Below, one piece after another: positions 8,798-16,176 of a stretch of DNA of 64,000 bases (its first letter is position 1; each line of letters opens with the position of its first letter). The DNA comes from Pseudomonadota bacterium (GTDB taxonomy: Bacteria; Pseudomonadota; Alphaproteobacteria; Rhizobiales; Xanthobacteraceae): NCBI GenBank assembly GCA_023423415.1, contig JAFAFP010000100.1, positions 15,360-79,359 on the forward strand. Direction: 5' to 3'. Under the pieces are notes generated by a model. The model searched no databases and had not been told where the DNA came from. It saw nothing but the letters and a program-made list of their open reading frames with translations. A program made the translations under genes and the position numbers.

Positions 8798-8803
8798 CGG
8801 TGA

Positions 8804-9322
8804 CTACTGCCCCGTTGCCGTCGCCGGGCGACCGCTTTCGTACAGGAACCACACGCGCTTCTCGGCCTCGTCGATGAAGTTCTCGAGCAAGCTCGCTGTT
8901 GCGATATCGCCATGCTCGTCGCAGAGGTCGTGGACCTGGCGCATCGCCGCGATACAGCGCTGGTTATCCTCGCGCAATTCGGCCAGCATGTCCTGCGCGT
9001 CCACATACGGTGCATCATTGTCCGTGAGCCGTTGCTGGCGTGCGATATCGCCGATCGAGCGCAAGGTGGTGCCGCCGATCTTGCGCACCCGTTCGGCGAT
9101 GACGTCGGTCATGGCGAAGATCTCGTCGCTTTGTTCGTCGAACATCAGGTGGTAGTCCCGGAAATTCGGGCCACTGACATGCCAATGGAAATTCTTGGTC
9201 TTCAGATAGAGCGCAAATGTATCGGCCAGAAGTGCGTTCAGGGCTCCGCTCAGGTCCGTTGTGGCATTGGCGCCAAGATCGGTCGGGGTGGCGAGGCGGG
9301 CTTTGGTTTTCTCTGCGCTCAT
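8804..9322 (-). CDS. dps: Dps-family DNA-protecting ferritin
   Basis: A 172-residue Dps protein. The ferroxidase-type ligand region is present (NFHWHVSGPNFRDYHLMFDEQSDEIF at about 44-69), with the expected four-helix pattern and C-terminal LLENFIDEAEKRVWFLYESG. Dps forms a dodecamer that oxidises and stores iron with peroxide and coats DNA in stationary phase. It stands alone on the minus strand. A 6-bp palindrome (AGGCGT TATG ACGCCT) lies 46 bases upstream of the start at 9368-9383 and could be an operator. Confidence 0.92.
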   Translation of the reverse strand: MSAEKTKARLATPTDLGANATTDLSGALNALLADTFALYLKTKNFHWHVSGPNFRDYHLMFDEQSDEIFAMTDVIAERVRKIGGTTLRSIGDIARQQRLTDNDAPYVDAQDMLAELREDNQRCIAAMRQVHDLCDEHGDIATASLLENFIDEAEKRVWFLYESGRPATATGQ

Positions 9323-9367
9323 GATGATGCTTTCCGGTAAATGGATGGACGGTCGAATAGACTAGAC

Positions 9368-9383
9368 AGGCGTTATGACGCCT
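9368..9383. promoter_or_regulatory. palindrome upstream of dps
   Basis: AGGCGT and ACGCCT flank a 4-base spacer and form a perfect inverted repeat in the dps upstream region. GGAAC lies next to it on the minus strand but has no CGTT at the right distance, so it is not called an EcfG promoter. Confidence 0.3.
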
Positions 9384-9456
9384 ATTTGTTCCCAAATGAC
9401 CGAATGTAGACAGTAAACAGCGCGTTAACGCCCGTTTCACCCTTCATTCCTAGCAT

Positions 9457-10503
9457 GTGGGAATGACCGCGATCAGTCCGGCCTTGATTCTGAAATCCGC
9501 CTTTGGCCATGCTGCGAGCGATTTACTGGCTTCGGCGGCCGGAAAATCCGTGACATCCGGCGCTGCAACGAGCGCGCCTGTGGTTTCTGCGGACGCGATG
9601 CATCCGGGTATCGCCGCCGTCAGGGAGGCTGCTGCCCGGCTGGTATCGCAGCAGAGCGGCCTCGCACCGTTATACGCAAATCTTGAAACGGCGGTCACAC
9701 GCTCGGACGTGCCCCAGGCCGTACGTGATGCTGCGCAGGCGGTGCTGTCATTGCGAGTGGGGACATTGAATGCGAGCGCCGTGAAAAATGCGGTGCTCAA
9801 CTCCGGTCTGTTCGCGGAGACAATGCTCGCAAATGGAAGCACACCGGCAGGTGACATGAAGCTGGCCTTGCTATCGCTACGTCAGGCGCTGCAAGGCTGG
9901 CTCGGTCCATCGGTGTCTGGGCGTTCGGCGGCCGCGCCGCTGCCGCCGCCGCATCGCGGTGCAGCGCCTGTGGCGCAGCAGCCAGTCATGCCGTCGATCG
10001 CGATGCTCGACGCGCGGACGGCCGGCATGCATCTGCTTGCCGAAACCGATGGCGCATTGGCGCGACACACCTTGCTGCAGATTGCGTCGGCGCCGGACGC
10101 CGCGGGTCTGCAACAGCAATCGGATACACCGGTCAAATTGACCTTGGATATTCCGCTGGCGACGCCGCTCGGCACCGCCATCGTCCAGTTTCAAATCGAG
10201 CAGGACGACGCGCGGCAACAGGACAGCGACGCCAGGGACGAACGGACATGGCGCATCAACTTGGCGATCGATGTCGAGCCGCTCGGTCCGGTGCGCGCGA
10301 CTGTGGCGCAAACCGGCGGTCTGACTCATGTTGCCTTTCTGGCCGAGCGCAGGGAGAGCGCGCAGGCTCTGCGCGACGACTTGCCGATGCTCGAGGCTTC
10401 GTTGGCCGATGCAGCGCTTGAGGTCGGCGAGGTCCAATGCCGAACCGGCAAGCCGCAAAGCTCACCTGCACCCGCAGGCCTGTTCGTGGATCGCGCCTCA
10501 TGA
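9457..10503 (+). CDS. FliK-like protein with flagellar hook-length C-terminal domain
   Basis: A 348-residue protein. It has a low-complexity alanine-rich N-terminal half and a C-terminal domain from about 225 (KLTLDIPLATPLGTAIVQFQIEQDD, WRINLAIDVEPLGPVRATVAQTGG, LRDDLPMLEASLADAALEVGEVQC) of the Flg_hook type. FliK senses hook length and switches export specificity by touching the FlhB C-terminal domain. The next gene encodes just such an isolated FlhB domain and starts inside this gene's stop codon, so the two are a coupled partner pair. No other flagellar structural gene lies nearby. An open GTG/ATG choice at the N-terminus leaves the exact start uncertain. Confidence 0.72.
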   Translation: MGMTAISPALILKSAFGHAASDLLASAAGKSVTSGAATSAPVVSADAMHPGIAAVREAAARLVSQQSGLAPLYANLETAVTRSDVPQAVRDAAQAVLSLRVGTLNASAVKNAVLNSGLFAETMLANGSTPAGDMKLALLSLRQALQGWLGPSVSGRSAAAPLPPPHRGAAPVAQQPVMPSIAMLDARTAGMHLLAETDGALARHTLLQIASAPDAAGLQQQSDTPVKLTLDIPLATPLGTAIVQFQIEQDDARQQDSDARDERTWRINLAIDVEPLGPVRATVAQTGGLTHVAFLAERRESAQALRDDLPMLEASLADAALEVGEVQCRTGKPQSSPAPAGLFVDRAS

Positions 10504-10757
10504 GCAGACAGAAGGTAGCGGTTGCGTTGAAGTATGACGAGCCGACGGCGCCACGTGTCACCGCGATCGGGCGCGGTGAACTCGCCGAGCGCATCATCGA
10601 AACGGCACAGGTGAATGGCGTCCCGCTGTCGGACAACCCGGCCTTGGCCGAAGCCTTGTCGAAGATTCCGATCGATCAGGAAATCCCGGAAAGCCTCTAT
10701 CGCGCCGTCGCGGAGGTGTTGAGTTACATCTTGCGCACATCCGGCCGCTTGCGCTGA
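10500..10757 (+). CDS. FlhB C-terminal-domain-only protein (EscU/YscU/HrcU switch family)
   Basis: An 85-residue protein that aligns with only the cytoplasmic part of FlhB just after its self-cleavage site: VAVALKYDEPTAPRVTAIGRG, NGVPLSDNPALAEALSKI, IDQEIPESLYRAVAEVLSYI. The NPTH autocleavage motif and the membrane domain are absent, so it resembles a pre-cleaved FlhB-CC fragment. It overlaps the FliK-like gene in an ATGA. Comparable stand-alone proteins (FlhB2/FhlB, YlqH) occur in other bacteria, often beside a FliK-like gene. The role is probably in flagellar export control, but it is not proven. Confidence 0.82.
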   Translation: MSRQKVAVALKYDEPTAPRVTAIGRGELAERIIETAQVNGVPLSDNPALAEALSKIPIDQEIPESLYRAVAEVLSYILRTSGRLR

Positions 10758-10832
10758 TCATCTTATTGAACCCGACCCGGCTTCCGCGCGACAAAGGCGC
10801 TACTCGGCTCCTTTGCGCGAAAGATCATTGCC

Positions 10833-11813
10833 ATGAAAATCACGCTCGATCTGTCGAAGCTGCTCGAACAAGGCACGATCACGCCGGCCGAGGCTGAGCG
10901 CCTGAAGGCGTTGGCCGCGACCGAGACCGGCAATCTCGGCCTCAACATCATCGCCGGTTTCGGTGTGGTGGCCACGAGCGCCGGCGCGGTCGCGCTGTTG
11001 CTGACGGCGTTCGAATTCACCGCCTTGTCGGCCGCGATCATCGGCGGTTGTGTTTTCGCGCTCGGTCTTTTGCTGCTGCTCGCGCGCGGCGAGATGGCAA
11101 GCCTGATGTCACAGACGCTGATCCTTATCGGTGCGCTGACCGGCGGTGCGGGGTTGCTTATTCTCGAAAATGGTTCGCTGCGCGCCGCACTGTTCGTGAC
11201 CGCAGTGGCGGCGGTGACGGCGGTGTTGTCGCGCTCCAGCCTGATGGCATGTCTGGCCGTGGTCTCGCTCGCCGGCTGTCTGGGCGCACGCACCGGCTAC
11301 ATTCATGCGATGTATTCGCTGTCGATCCAGGAGCCCCTGGTGACGGTGGTTCTGTTCTCAGCTCTGGCGTACGGGCTTTATCTCGTGTCGCAGCGCGTGA
11401 AGGCCGATTACGAGCGTATCAGCCTTGCCGCCGCCCGCATGTCGCTTGTGCTGGTCAATTTCGGCTTCTGGATCGGCTCGCTCTGGGGCGACCGGCTGCG
11501 GCTCTATCGTTACATCGCTTTCGGCGATGTGAAGGGTGGCCCGGACTTCACCGCCAAGGGCGCCGTGATACCATCCTATGTCTTCTCGATCGGCTGGGCG
11601 GTCGCGCTGATCGCTGCGGGGATCTGGGGCGTGCAAACGGGGCGGCGGTGGGTTGTGAATCTCGCTGCGGTATTCGGCGGCATCCACTTCTATACGCAAT
11701 GGTTCGAGCATCTCGGCGCCAACGCTTTCAGCGTGCTCGCCGGTGGCATTCTGTTGATCGTGATTGCTTTCGCCCTGCGGGCGCTGAACCGCACCCCGAA
11801 AACCGCGTCTTGA
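10833..11813 (+). CDS. multi-pass membrane protein, DUF2157-like
   Basis: A 326-residue protein. A short cytoplasmic N-terminus (LLEQGTITPAEAERLKAL) is followed by about nine or ten hydrophobic segments. The opening helix and the first membrane pair resemble DUF2157 proteins, whose function is unknown. It has no partner in the same operon, and the gap to the upstream FlhB-like gene is 75 bases. The ribosome binding site is weak. The assignment to DUF2157 is from memory of the family and moderately sure. No transport or enzymatic motif is visible. Confidence 0.7.
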   Translation: MKITLDLSKLLEQGTITPAEAERLKALAATETGNLGLNIIAGFGVVATSAGAVALLLTAFEFTALSAAIIGGCVFALGLLLLLARGEMASLMSQTLILIGALTGGAGLLILENGSLRAALFVTAVAAVTAVLSRSSLMACLAVVSLAGCLGARTGYIHAMYSLSIQEPLVTVVLFSALAYGLYLVSQRVKADYERISLAAARMSLVLVNFGFWIGSLWGDRLRLYRYIAFGDVKGGPDFTAKGAVIPSYVFSIGWAVALIAAGIWGVQTGRRWVVNLAAVFGGIHFYTQWFEHLGANAFSVLAGGILLIVIAFALRALNRTPKTAS

Positions 11814-11888
11814 AGCGGTCTCAAAAGAATGTCGCCGGGGCTTGAAGGGGGCGTCGGCGAGCCCCGGCGACAACGACCTGGGCTACAA

Positions 11889-12317
11889 TCAGGCCGTCTT
11901 CACAACTGCCGGCTGAGGCTCGCGTGCCGGCAGCAGCAGAAACAGGCTCTTCAGCCGGTCCATCATTCCGGCGAGATCGAAGAGGGAATTCTCGGCGTGT
12001 TGGCGAATGGCATCGGTCGCGGTGTAGAGCGCTTCACCAGCATCATTCATCACCACATCGACGTGCGTATGGGTTAGCTCGCCATAGGCCATGATGGCCG
12101 CGGCACAGGCGCGGATGCTCGCGCAGTCGTCCAGATCCAGATAGTGCAGGATCGCGCCGTCGCGCTCGATGTCCCCCATGTCGTTCAACTGCTGAGCCGC
12201 AGCATGCACAACATAACCGTCGGTCAGAAGCCGGCGGACCGACGCTTTGCCGATTTCGGACGACGCGTTGGTGACAACGGCCGCCTTGGACAGAGTTGTG
12301 GCGAAGCTACTGGTCAT
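11889..12317 (-). CDS. truncated short-chain dehydrogenase-like protein
   Basis: A 142-residue protein that covers only the N-terminal half of an SDR Rossmann fold. The cofactor loop normally TGxxxGIG reads TNASSEIG. The NNAG motif reads MNDAG in VDVVMNDAGEAL. The catalytic Tyr-x-x-x-Lys segment is missing. It has a good ribosome binding site (AGGAG) and is transcribed away from a TetR regulator across an 80-base gap with strong palindromes, so it is probably the regulated target. It may be a binding protein, a subunit, or a decaying gene. Confidence 0.6.
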   Translation of the reverse strand: MTSSFATTLSKAAVVTNASSEIGKASVRRLLTDGYVVHAAAQQLNDMGDIERDGAILHYLDLDDCASIRACAAAIMAYGELTHTHVDVVMNDAGEALYTATDAIRQHAENSLFDLAGMMDRLKSLFLLLPAREPQPAVVKTA

Positions 12318-12362
12318 GCTGGCTCCTGGTCGGCCCCCGCCATCCGGGATCGGTGTTACGAA

Positions 12363-12395
12363 TTGACAAATTATCGAAATTTGTTACATTGTCAA
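12363..12395. promoter_or_regulatory. palindromic operator between SDR-like and TetR genes
   Basis: An inner perfect inverted repeat ACAAATT-ATCGA-AATTTGT lies at 12366-12384. It is nested in an outer TTGAC...GTCAA pair at 12363-12367 and 12391-12395. The block ends two bases before the tetR start and sits in the only space available for both divergent promoters. This is the expected layout of an autoregulated TetR operator. Confidence 0.65.
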
Positions 12396-12397
12396 CA

Positions 12398-12934
12398 ATG
12401 ACTGAGAGCCTTTCACAGGATCGTGAAGACGGACGCCGCGATGCGATTATCGCTGCGGCGCGCAGCTGTTTTTTGCAGTACGGCTTCGCCAAGACGTCGC
12501 TGGATGACATTGCGCAGCGTGCCGGTATCTCGCGACCGCTGATCTACCGCAAGTTCAAGAACAAAGAGGACATTCTCGCCACTCTCTACGATGTCGAGTT
12601 TAACGCTCTGTATCCGCAGGTTGAGGCGGTACTGGCCGAGCGTGCCGGCAAGCGCGAGACATTGCTGCGGGTCTGGGAGGTGCTGCTGCTCGATCCGTGG
12701 GTGGAGCTGATCGAAATTCCGATGGTGTCGGAGCTGTTCGACGCTTGTACGCGCGTGTTGCCCGAGCTGGAGAAGAAGCACGAGCTGCGCCGGATCGAAT
12801 ACGCGCAAACCGTGCTCGGTTCGAAAGAGCTCGCGGAAGTCTTTGTCCTGGCCGCCAGCGGGCTCACCAAGGATTTGCCCAGCGTGGCCGTGCTTCGTTG
12901 CCGGTTGACGATCCTGATCGACCGTTTCGTCTGA
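12398..12934 (+). CDS. TetR/AcrR-family transcriptional regulator
   Basis: A 178-residue regulator. The N-terminal helix-turn-helix domain is typical (DAIIAAARSCFLQYGFAKTSLDDIAQRAGISRPLIYRKFKNKEDIL, about residues 15-60). The C-terminal ligand domain has no recognisable specificity. It is divergent from the short SDR-like gene, and palindromes immediately before its ATG point to autoregulation. I chose the ATG at 12398. A longer frame from 12296 would run through the operator and read as non-conserved sequence. Confidence 0.85.
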   Translation: MTESLSQDREDGRRDAIIAAARSCFLQYGFAKTSLDDIAQRAGISRPLIYRKFKNKEDILATLYDVEFNALYPQVEAVLAERAGKRETLLRVWEVLLLDPWVELIEIPMVSELFDACTRVLPELEKKHELRRIEYAQTVLGSKELAEVFVLAASGLTKDLPSVAVLRCRLTILIDRFV

Positions 12935-13027
12935 TCGACGGCGATACCCCGCCACCTCGCAGCCCGGTGACGCCGAATCCTGCCTCGTGCTATGGCCGTA
13001 GGGCCGAATATCGAGTGAGGGGCAGGC

Positions 13028-14560
13028 GTGAAAGATATCATCGAAAAGCTGGATCTCCGTCGCAAGGACGCAAGGCTCGGCGGCGGGGTGCCTCGGATCG
13101 AGGCGCAGCACAAGCGCGGCAAGCTCACCGCGCGCGAGCGCATCGAACTGCTGCTCGACAAGGGCTCGTTCGAGGAATTCGACATGTTCGTCGAACACCG
13201 CTCGAACGATTTCGGCATGGAGAAGTCGAAGATCCCCGGCGACGGCGTGGTCACCGGCTGGGGCACGGTCAACGGCCGCACTGTCTTCCTGTTCTCCAAG
13301 GACTTCACCGTGTTCGGCGGCTCGCTGTCCGAGACCCACGCGCAGAAGATCATCAAGGTGCAGGACATGGCGCTGAAGGCGCGGGCGCCGATCATCGGCC
13401 TGTTCGATGCCGGCGGCGCGCGCATTCAGGAAGGCGTGGCGGCACTCGGCGGCTATGGCGAGGTGTTCAAGCGCAACGTGATCGCGAGCGGCGTCATTCC
13501 GCAGATCAGCGTCATCATGGGGCCGTGCGCGGGCGGCGACGTCTATTCGCCGGCGATGACCGACTTCATCTTCATGGTGAAGGACACGAGCTACATGTTC
13601 GTCACCGGCCCCGATGTGGTGAAGACTGTTACCAACGAAGTCGTCACCGCGGAAGAACTCGGCGGCGCGTCGGTGCACACGACGAAATCCTCGGTCGCGG
13701 ATGGCGCGTTCGAGAACGATGTCGAATGCCTGCTGCAGATGCGCCGGCTGATCGACTTCCTGCCCGCGAGCTTCGATGCCGGCGTGCCGGAATGGCCGAC
13801 GCTCGACGATCCCGACCGCATCGACAACTCACTCGATACGCTCATTCCCGACAATCCGAACAAGCCCTACGACATGAAGGAGTTGATCCTGAAGGTCGTG
13901 GACGAGGGCGACTTCTTCGAAGTCTCGCCGAGCTTCGCGAAAAACATTGTCACCGGCTTCGGCCGCGTCGCCGGCCGCAGCGTCGGCTTCGTCGCCAACC
14001 AGCCGATGGTGCTGGCCGGCGTGCTTGACTCAGATGCGTCGCGCAAGGCCGCGCGCTTCGTGCGCTTCTGCGATGCCTTCAACATTCCGATCGTCACCTT
14101 CGTCGATGTGCCGGGCTTCCTGCCAGGGACTGCGCAGGAATATGGCGGGCTGATCAAGCATGGCGCCAAGCTTCTGTTCGCCTATTCGCAGGCGACCGTG
14201 CCGCTGGTCACCGTCATCACCCGCAAGGCATTCGGCGGCGCCTATGACGTGATGGCGTCAAAGCATGTCGGCGGCGATCTCAACTATGCCTGGCCGACGG
14301 CGCAGATCGCGGTGATGGGCGCCAAGGGCGCGGTGGAGATCATCTTCCGCTCAGACATCGGCGATGCCGACAAGATCTCAGCGCGCACCAAGGAGTACGA
14401 GGAGCGTTTCCTGTCACCCTTCGTCGCCGCAGAGCGCGGCTATATCGACGACGTGATCATGCCGCACTCGACCCGCAAGCGCATTGCCCGCGCGCTGGCA
14501 ATGCTGCGGACCAAGAAGGTCGAGATGCCGGCAAAGAAGCACGACAATTTGCCGTTGTGA
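13028..14560 (+). CDS. pccB: propionyl-CoA carboxylase beta subunit (carboxyltransferase)
   Basis: A 510-residue acyl-CoA carboxyltransferase of normal length for PccB. Characteristic blocks are HKRGKLTARERIELLLDKGSFEEFD, GDGVVTGWGTVNGRTV, FDAGGARIQEGVAALGGYGEVF, GPCAGGDVYSPAMTDF, and the C-terminal VDVPGFLPGTAQEYGGLIKHGAKLLFAY with AFGGAYDVM. It transfers carboxyl from biotin to propionyl-CoA to give methylmalonyl-CoA in odd-chain fatty acid, isoleucine and valine breakdown. The start is GTG with GAGGGG upstream. Its alpha partner (pccA) lies 23 kb away at 37607, so the two are not in one operon. Confidence 0.92.
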   Translation: MKDIIEKLDLRRKDARLGGGVPRIEAQHKRGKLTARERIELLLDKGSFEEFDMFVEHRSNDFGMEKSKIPGDGVVTGWGTVNGRTVFLFSKDFTVFGGSLSETHAQKIIKVQDMALKARAPIIGLFDAGGARIQEGVAALGGYGEVFKRNVIASGVIPQISVIMGPCAGGDVYSPAMTDFIFMVKDTSYMFVTGPDVVKTVTNEVVTAEELGGASVHTTKSSVADGAFENDVECLLQMRRLIDFLPASFDAGVPEWPTLDDPDRIDNSLDTLIPDNPNKPYDMKELILKVVDEGDFFEVSPSFAKNIVTGFGRVAGRSVGFVANQPMVLAGVLDSDASRKAARFVRFCDAFNIPIVTFVDVPGFLPGTAQEYGGLIKHGAKLLFAYSQATVPLVTVITRKAFGGAYDVMASKHVGGDLNYAWPTAQIAVMGAKGAVEIIFRSDIGDADKISARTKEYEERFLSPFVAAERGYIDDVIMPHSTRKRIARALAMLRTKKVEMPAKKHDNLPL

Positions 14561-14576
14561 GGACGCCGTAACGACC

Positions 14577-15275
14577 ATGAGCAATCCCTCGTTTTCAAAC
14601 GACGGTCAGAAAATCCAACTTGCAGTAGCAGTATTGGGTGTCGTCCTGACTGGGATTAATGCTTGGCCCGCCATAAGTAGCCTTCAGCTTTTGAATATTG
14701 CTTCAATCATTTTCTATATTTTAGTTCTGATAGCAGCATTTGGTGTAGCTCGGCTTGCTGTGTCGCGCTCGGCAACGGACCAAAAAAGTAAGAAGGTAGG
14801 TTTGGAAGACAAAACAGAAACTTTGGAGGTGTCCGCGATGGCGCCCCTAAAGCCTTCTTCCGATCTACTTCCTGAATTCGCTCAAGCCTACGATTTGGAA
14901 GTTTGCAGTCTCAAAGTAGTTTTAGCGAAAGGTCACGATTGGAATAGTGGCGGTGACTCTCTTCGCAGATTGCGTGTTATCTATCATGATTTAGTGAAAG
15001 AAGGTGAAAGCTATAGGGCAGATGTTGAATTCTTTTCGATGGCTGACTTCGTAGGAGGCTCACTCACAAAATCTCAAAATGAAAAAGGTAGCGATCGGTT
15101 TCTTATTCCTGTTGCTCGAAGTGAGCATTCATCTGAGCGATACTGCGTCTACAGTTTCTTGTTCACCGACGAGAGTGTTAGGTTCGATTTCGTGCGGTTG
15201 GCGCACGTCAATATACATTCAGGAGAAATTCAGCTCTTCATATGCCGTGGGCGAGGTCAAAGGCGTCGAGTATAG
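14577..15275 (+). CDS. AT-rich orphan membrane-anchored protein of unknown function
   Basis: A 232-residue protein I do not recognise. Two hydrophobic segments lie at about 13-33 and 36-60 (QLAVAVLGVVLTGINAW, IASIIFYILVLIAAFGV), followed by a charged linker and a soluble domain of about 150 residues. The coding sequence is clearly richer in A and T than pccB before it and uses codons such as TTA and AAA freely, which suggests acquisition by transfer. The last residues (RGRGQRRRV) differ in character from the rest, while the next frame continues with YAVGEVKGVEYSSS. A frameshift near the 3' end is possible. A dispersed repeat begins just after the stop. Confidence 0.55.
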   Translation: MSNPSFSNDGQKIQLAVAVLGVVLTGINAWPAISSLQLLNIASIIFYILVLIAAFGVARLAVSRSATDQKSKKVGLEDKTETLEVSAMAPLKPSSDLLPEFAQAYDLEVCSLKVVLAKGHDWNSGGDSLRRLRVIYHDLVKEGESYRADVEFFSMADFVGGSLTKSQNEKGSDRFLIPVARSEHSSERYCVYSFLFTDESVRFDFVRLAHVNIHSGEIQLFICRGRGQRRRV

Positions 15276-15287
15276 CAGTAGCAACGT

Positions 15288-15362
15288 AGCCCGGATGTAG
15301 CGAAGCGAAATCCGGGGCTATATTTAAATCCCGCATTCCGCTTTGCTCCATGCGGGCTACAA
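15288..15362. repeat. dispersed GTAGCCCGGATG-type palindromic repeat
   Basis: Two hairpin units lie side by side. The first is AGCCCGGAT...ATCCGGGGCT and the second CCCGCAT...ATGCGGG. The same sequence style recurs in intergenic spaces of many proteobacteria. It separates the AT-rich orphan from the broken DUF4160 gene. Confidence 0.65.
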
Positions 15363-15387
15363 TGGCGGGCAGAGTGGGGGAGCGTTC

Positions 15388-15560
15388 ATGCCAACGGTGC
15401 TGCGGTGGGGACCTTATCGCGCCCGCGCATGCTGGCTTCATGACATGACCGTCGCCGTCATGCCGGGTTTCCGCTCCATGAAATCGGCGATATTGTCCGC
15501 CATCTTAAGACTCACCGTGACGCGCTGTTGAGCGCCTGGCAGGAACATTTCGGCAGCTGA
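15388..15560 (+). pseudogene. broken DUF4160 gene
   Basis: The frame from 15388 starts MPTVLRWGPYRA, the standard opening of DUF4160 proteins. It then jumps directly to CWLHDMTVAVMPGFRS, lacking about 20 residues of the usual middle (the PPHVHV region). At about 15478 one base is missing. The next frame continues EIGDIVRHLKTHRDALLSAW and QEHFGS to a TGA at 15558-15560, which is the normal DUF4160 C-terminus. So the gene has an internal deletion and a frameshift. The intact DUF2442 gene follows 12 bases later, the usual gene order for this pair. Confidence 0.7.
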
Positions 15561-15572
15561 GCATTTCGGATC

Positions 15573-15821
15573 ATGAGCACGCTGGAAATTGATGTCGGCG
15601 ATCTGCGCGCCCGGTCGGTGGAGTTCACGGCCACCGAGTTGGTGGTCACCCTCATCGATGGCCGTCGCATTGCCACGCCGCTCGATTGGTACCCCAAACT
15701 GAAGTCTGCGTCGGCCTCTCAACGTGCGGACTTTGACATCATGCCGATGGGCATCCATTGGCCACAGCTTGACGAAGATCTCAGCATTGCCGGCATGCTG
15801 AAAGGGCGTCAGGCGCACTAG
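15573..15821 (+). CDS. DUF2442 domain protein
   Basis: An 82-residue protein with the DUF2442 pattern: DLRARSVEFTATELVVTLIDGRRIATPLDWYPKL, then MGIHWPQLDEDLSIAGMLKG at the C-terminus. DUF2442 is nearly always encoded beside DUF4160, and the pair has been proposed to act as a toxin-antitoxin-like module. That role is not established. Here the partner is broken, so this copy is probably an orphan remnant whose own frame is still intact. Confidence 0.8.
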   Translation: MSTLEIDVGDLRARSVEFTATELVVTLIDGRRIATPLDWYPKLKSASASQRADFDIMPMGIHWPQLDEDLSIAGMLKGRQAH

Positions 15822-16176
15822 GAAGCATAGTCTTTGCCCGCGCCCCGGAATGACAGGATTTTGACCATATTCCTATAAGCAAGCAATCCTATCTTCACTC
15901 GCCCCAAGCGAGGGACGTTCTGCAGGACGTTGCTGGATGGGGGCTGAGTGCGGCGCCTGCGGGGCTCGTCACCTGCGCTCTGGGGTTGTCCGGTGCTCCG
16001 CACGGAACCGATGTCGCAATCATGCCGCATTCTGCGCGCAATCGCTTCGCCCGCGCACGAGTCATGCTGCGCGCCAGACAGGTCGGGATGCCGTCAGAAG
16101 CACGATGATTTTGAAGCACAATAATTCACCGCTCTAGCGGCCGGCCAATTTACAAACATTGATTGAGGAAATGCCG
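15822..16176. other. gene-free interval with repeat copy
   Basis: About 355 bases lie between DUF2442 and the OmpA-domain gene. 15861-15963 is a copy of a repeat also found at 21797-21897. The rest reads on as GC-rich sequence with no supported ORF. The ribosome binding site of the next gene (GAGGAA, 16165-16170) is at the right end. Confidence 0.6.
15861..15963. repeat. dispersed repeat, copy 1 (promoter-like start and hairpin)
   Basis: It starts TTGACCATATTCCTATAAG and continues through the hairpin CTCGC-CCCAA-GCGAG, the near-palindrome GTTCTGCAGGAC, and the block GAGTGCGGCGCCTGCGGG. The same blocks in the same order occur at 21797-21897 at roughly 80 percent identity by eye. Confidence 0.65.

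Noticed and set aside
7375..9018. 547-codon minus-strand frame across ATP12, beta-lactamase and a repeat
   Set aside because: It crosses three unrelated features, and its FPRKRESR stretch marks the intergenic repeat.
9432..9450. CtrA-like TTAA-N7-TTCA before the FliK-like gene
   Set aside because: The second half-site has a mismatch in the core, unlike the exact box at 41831.
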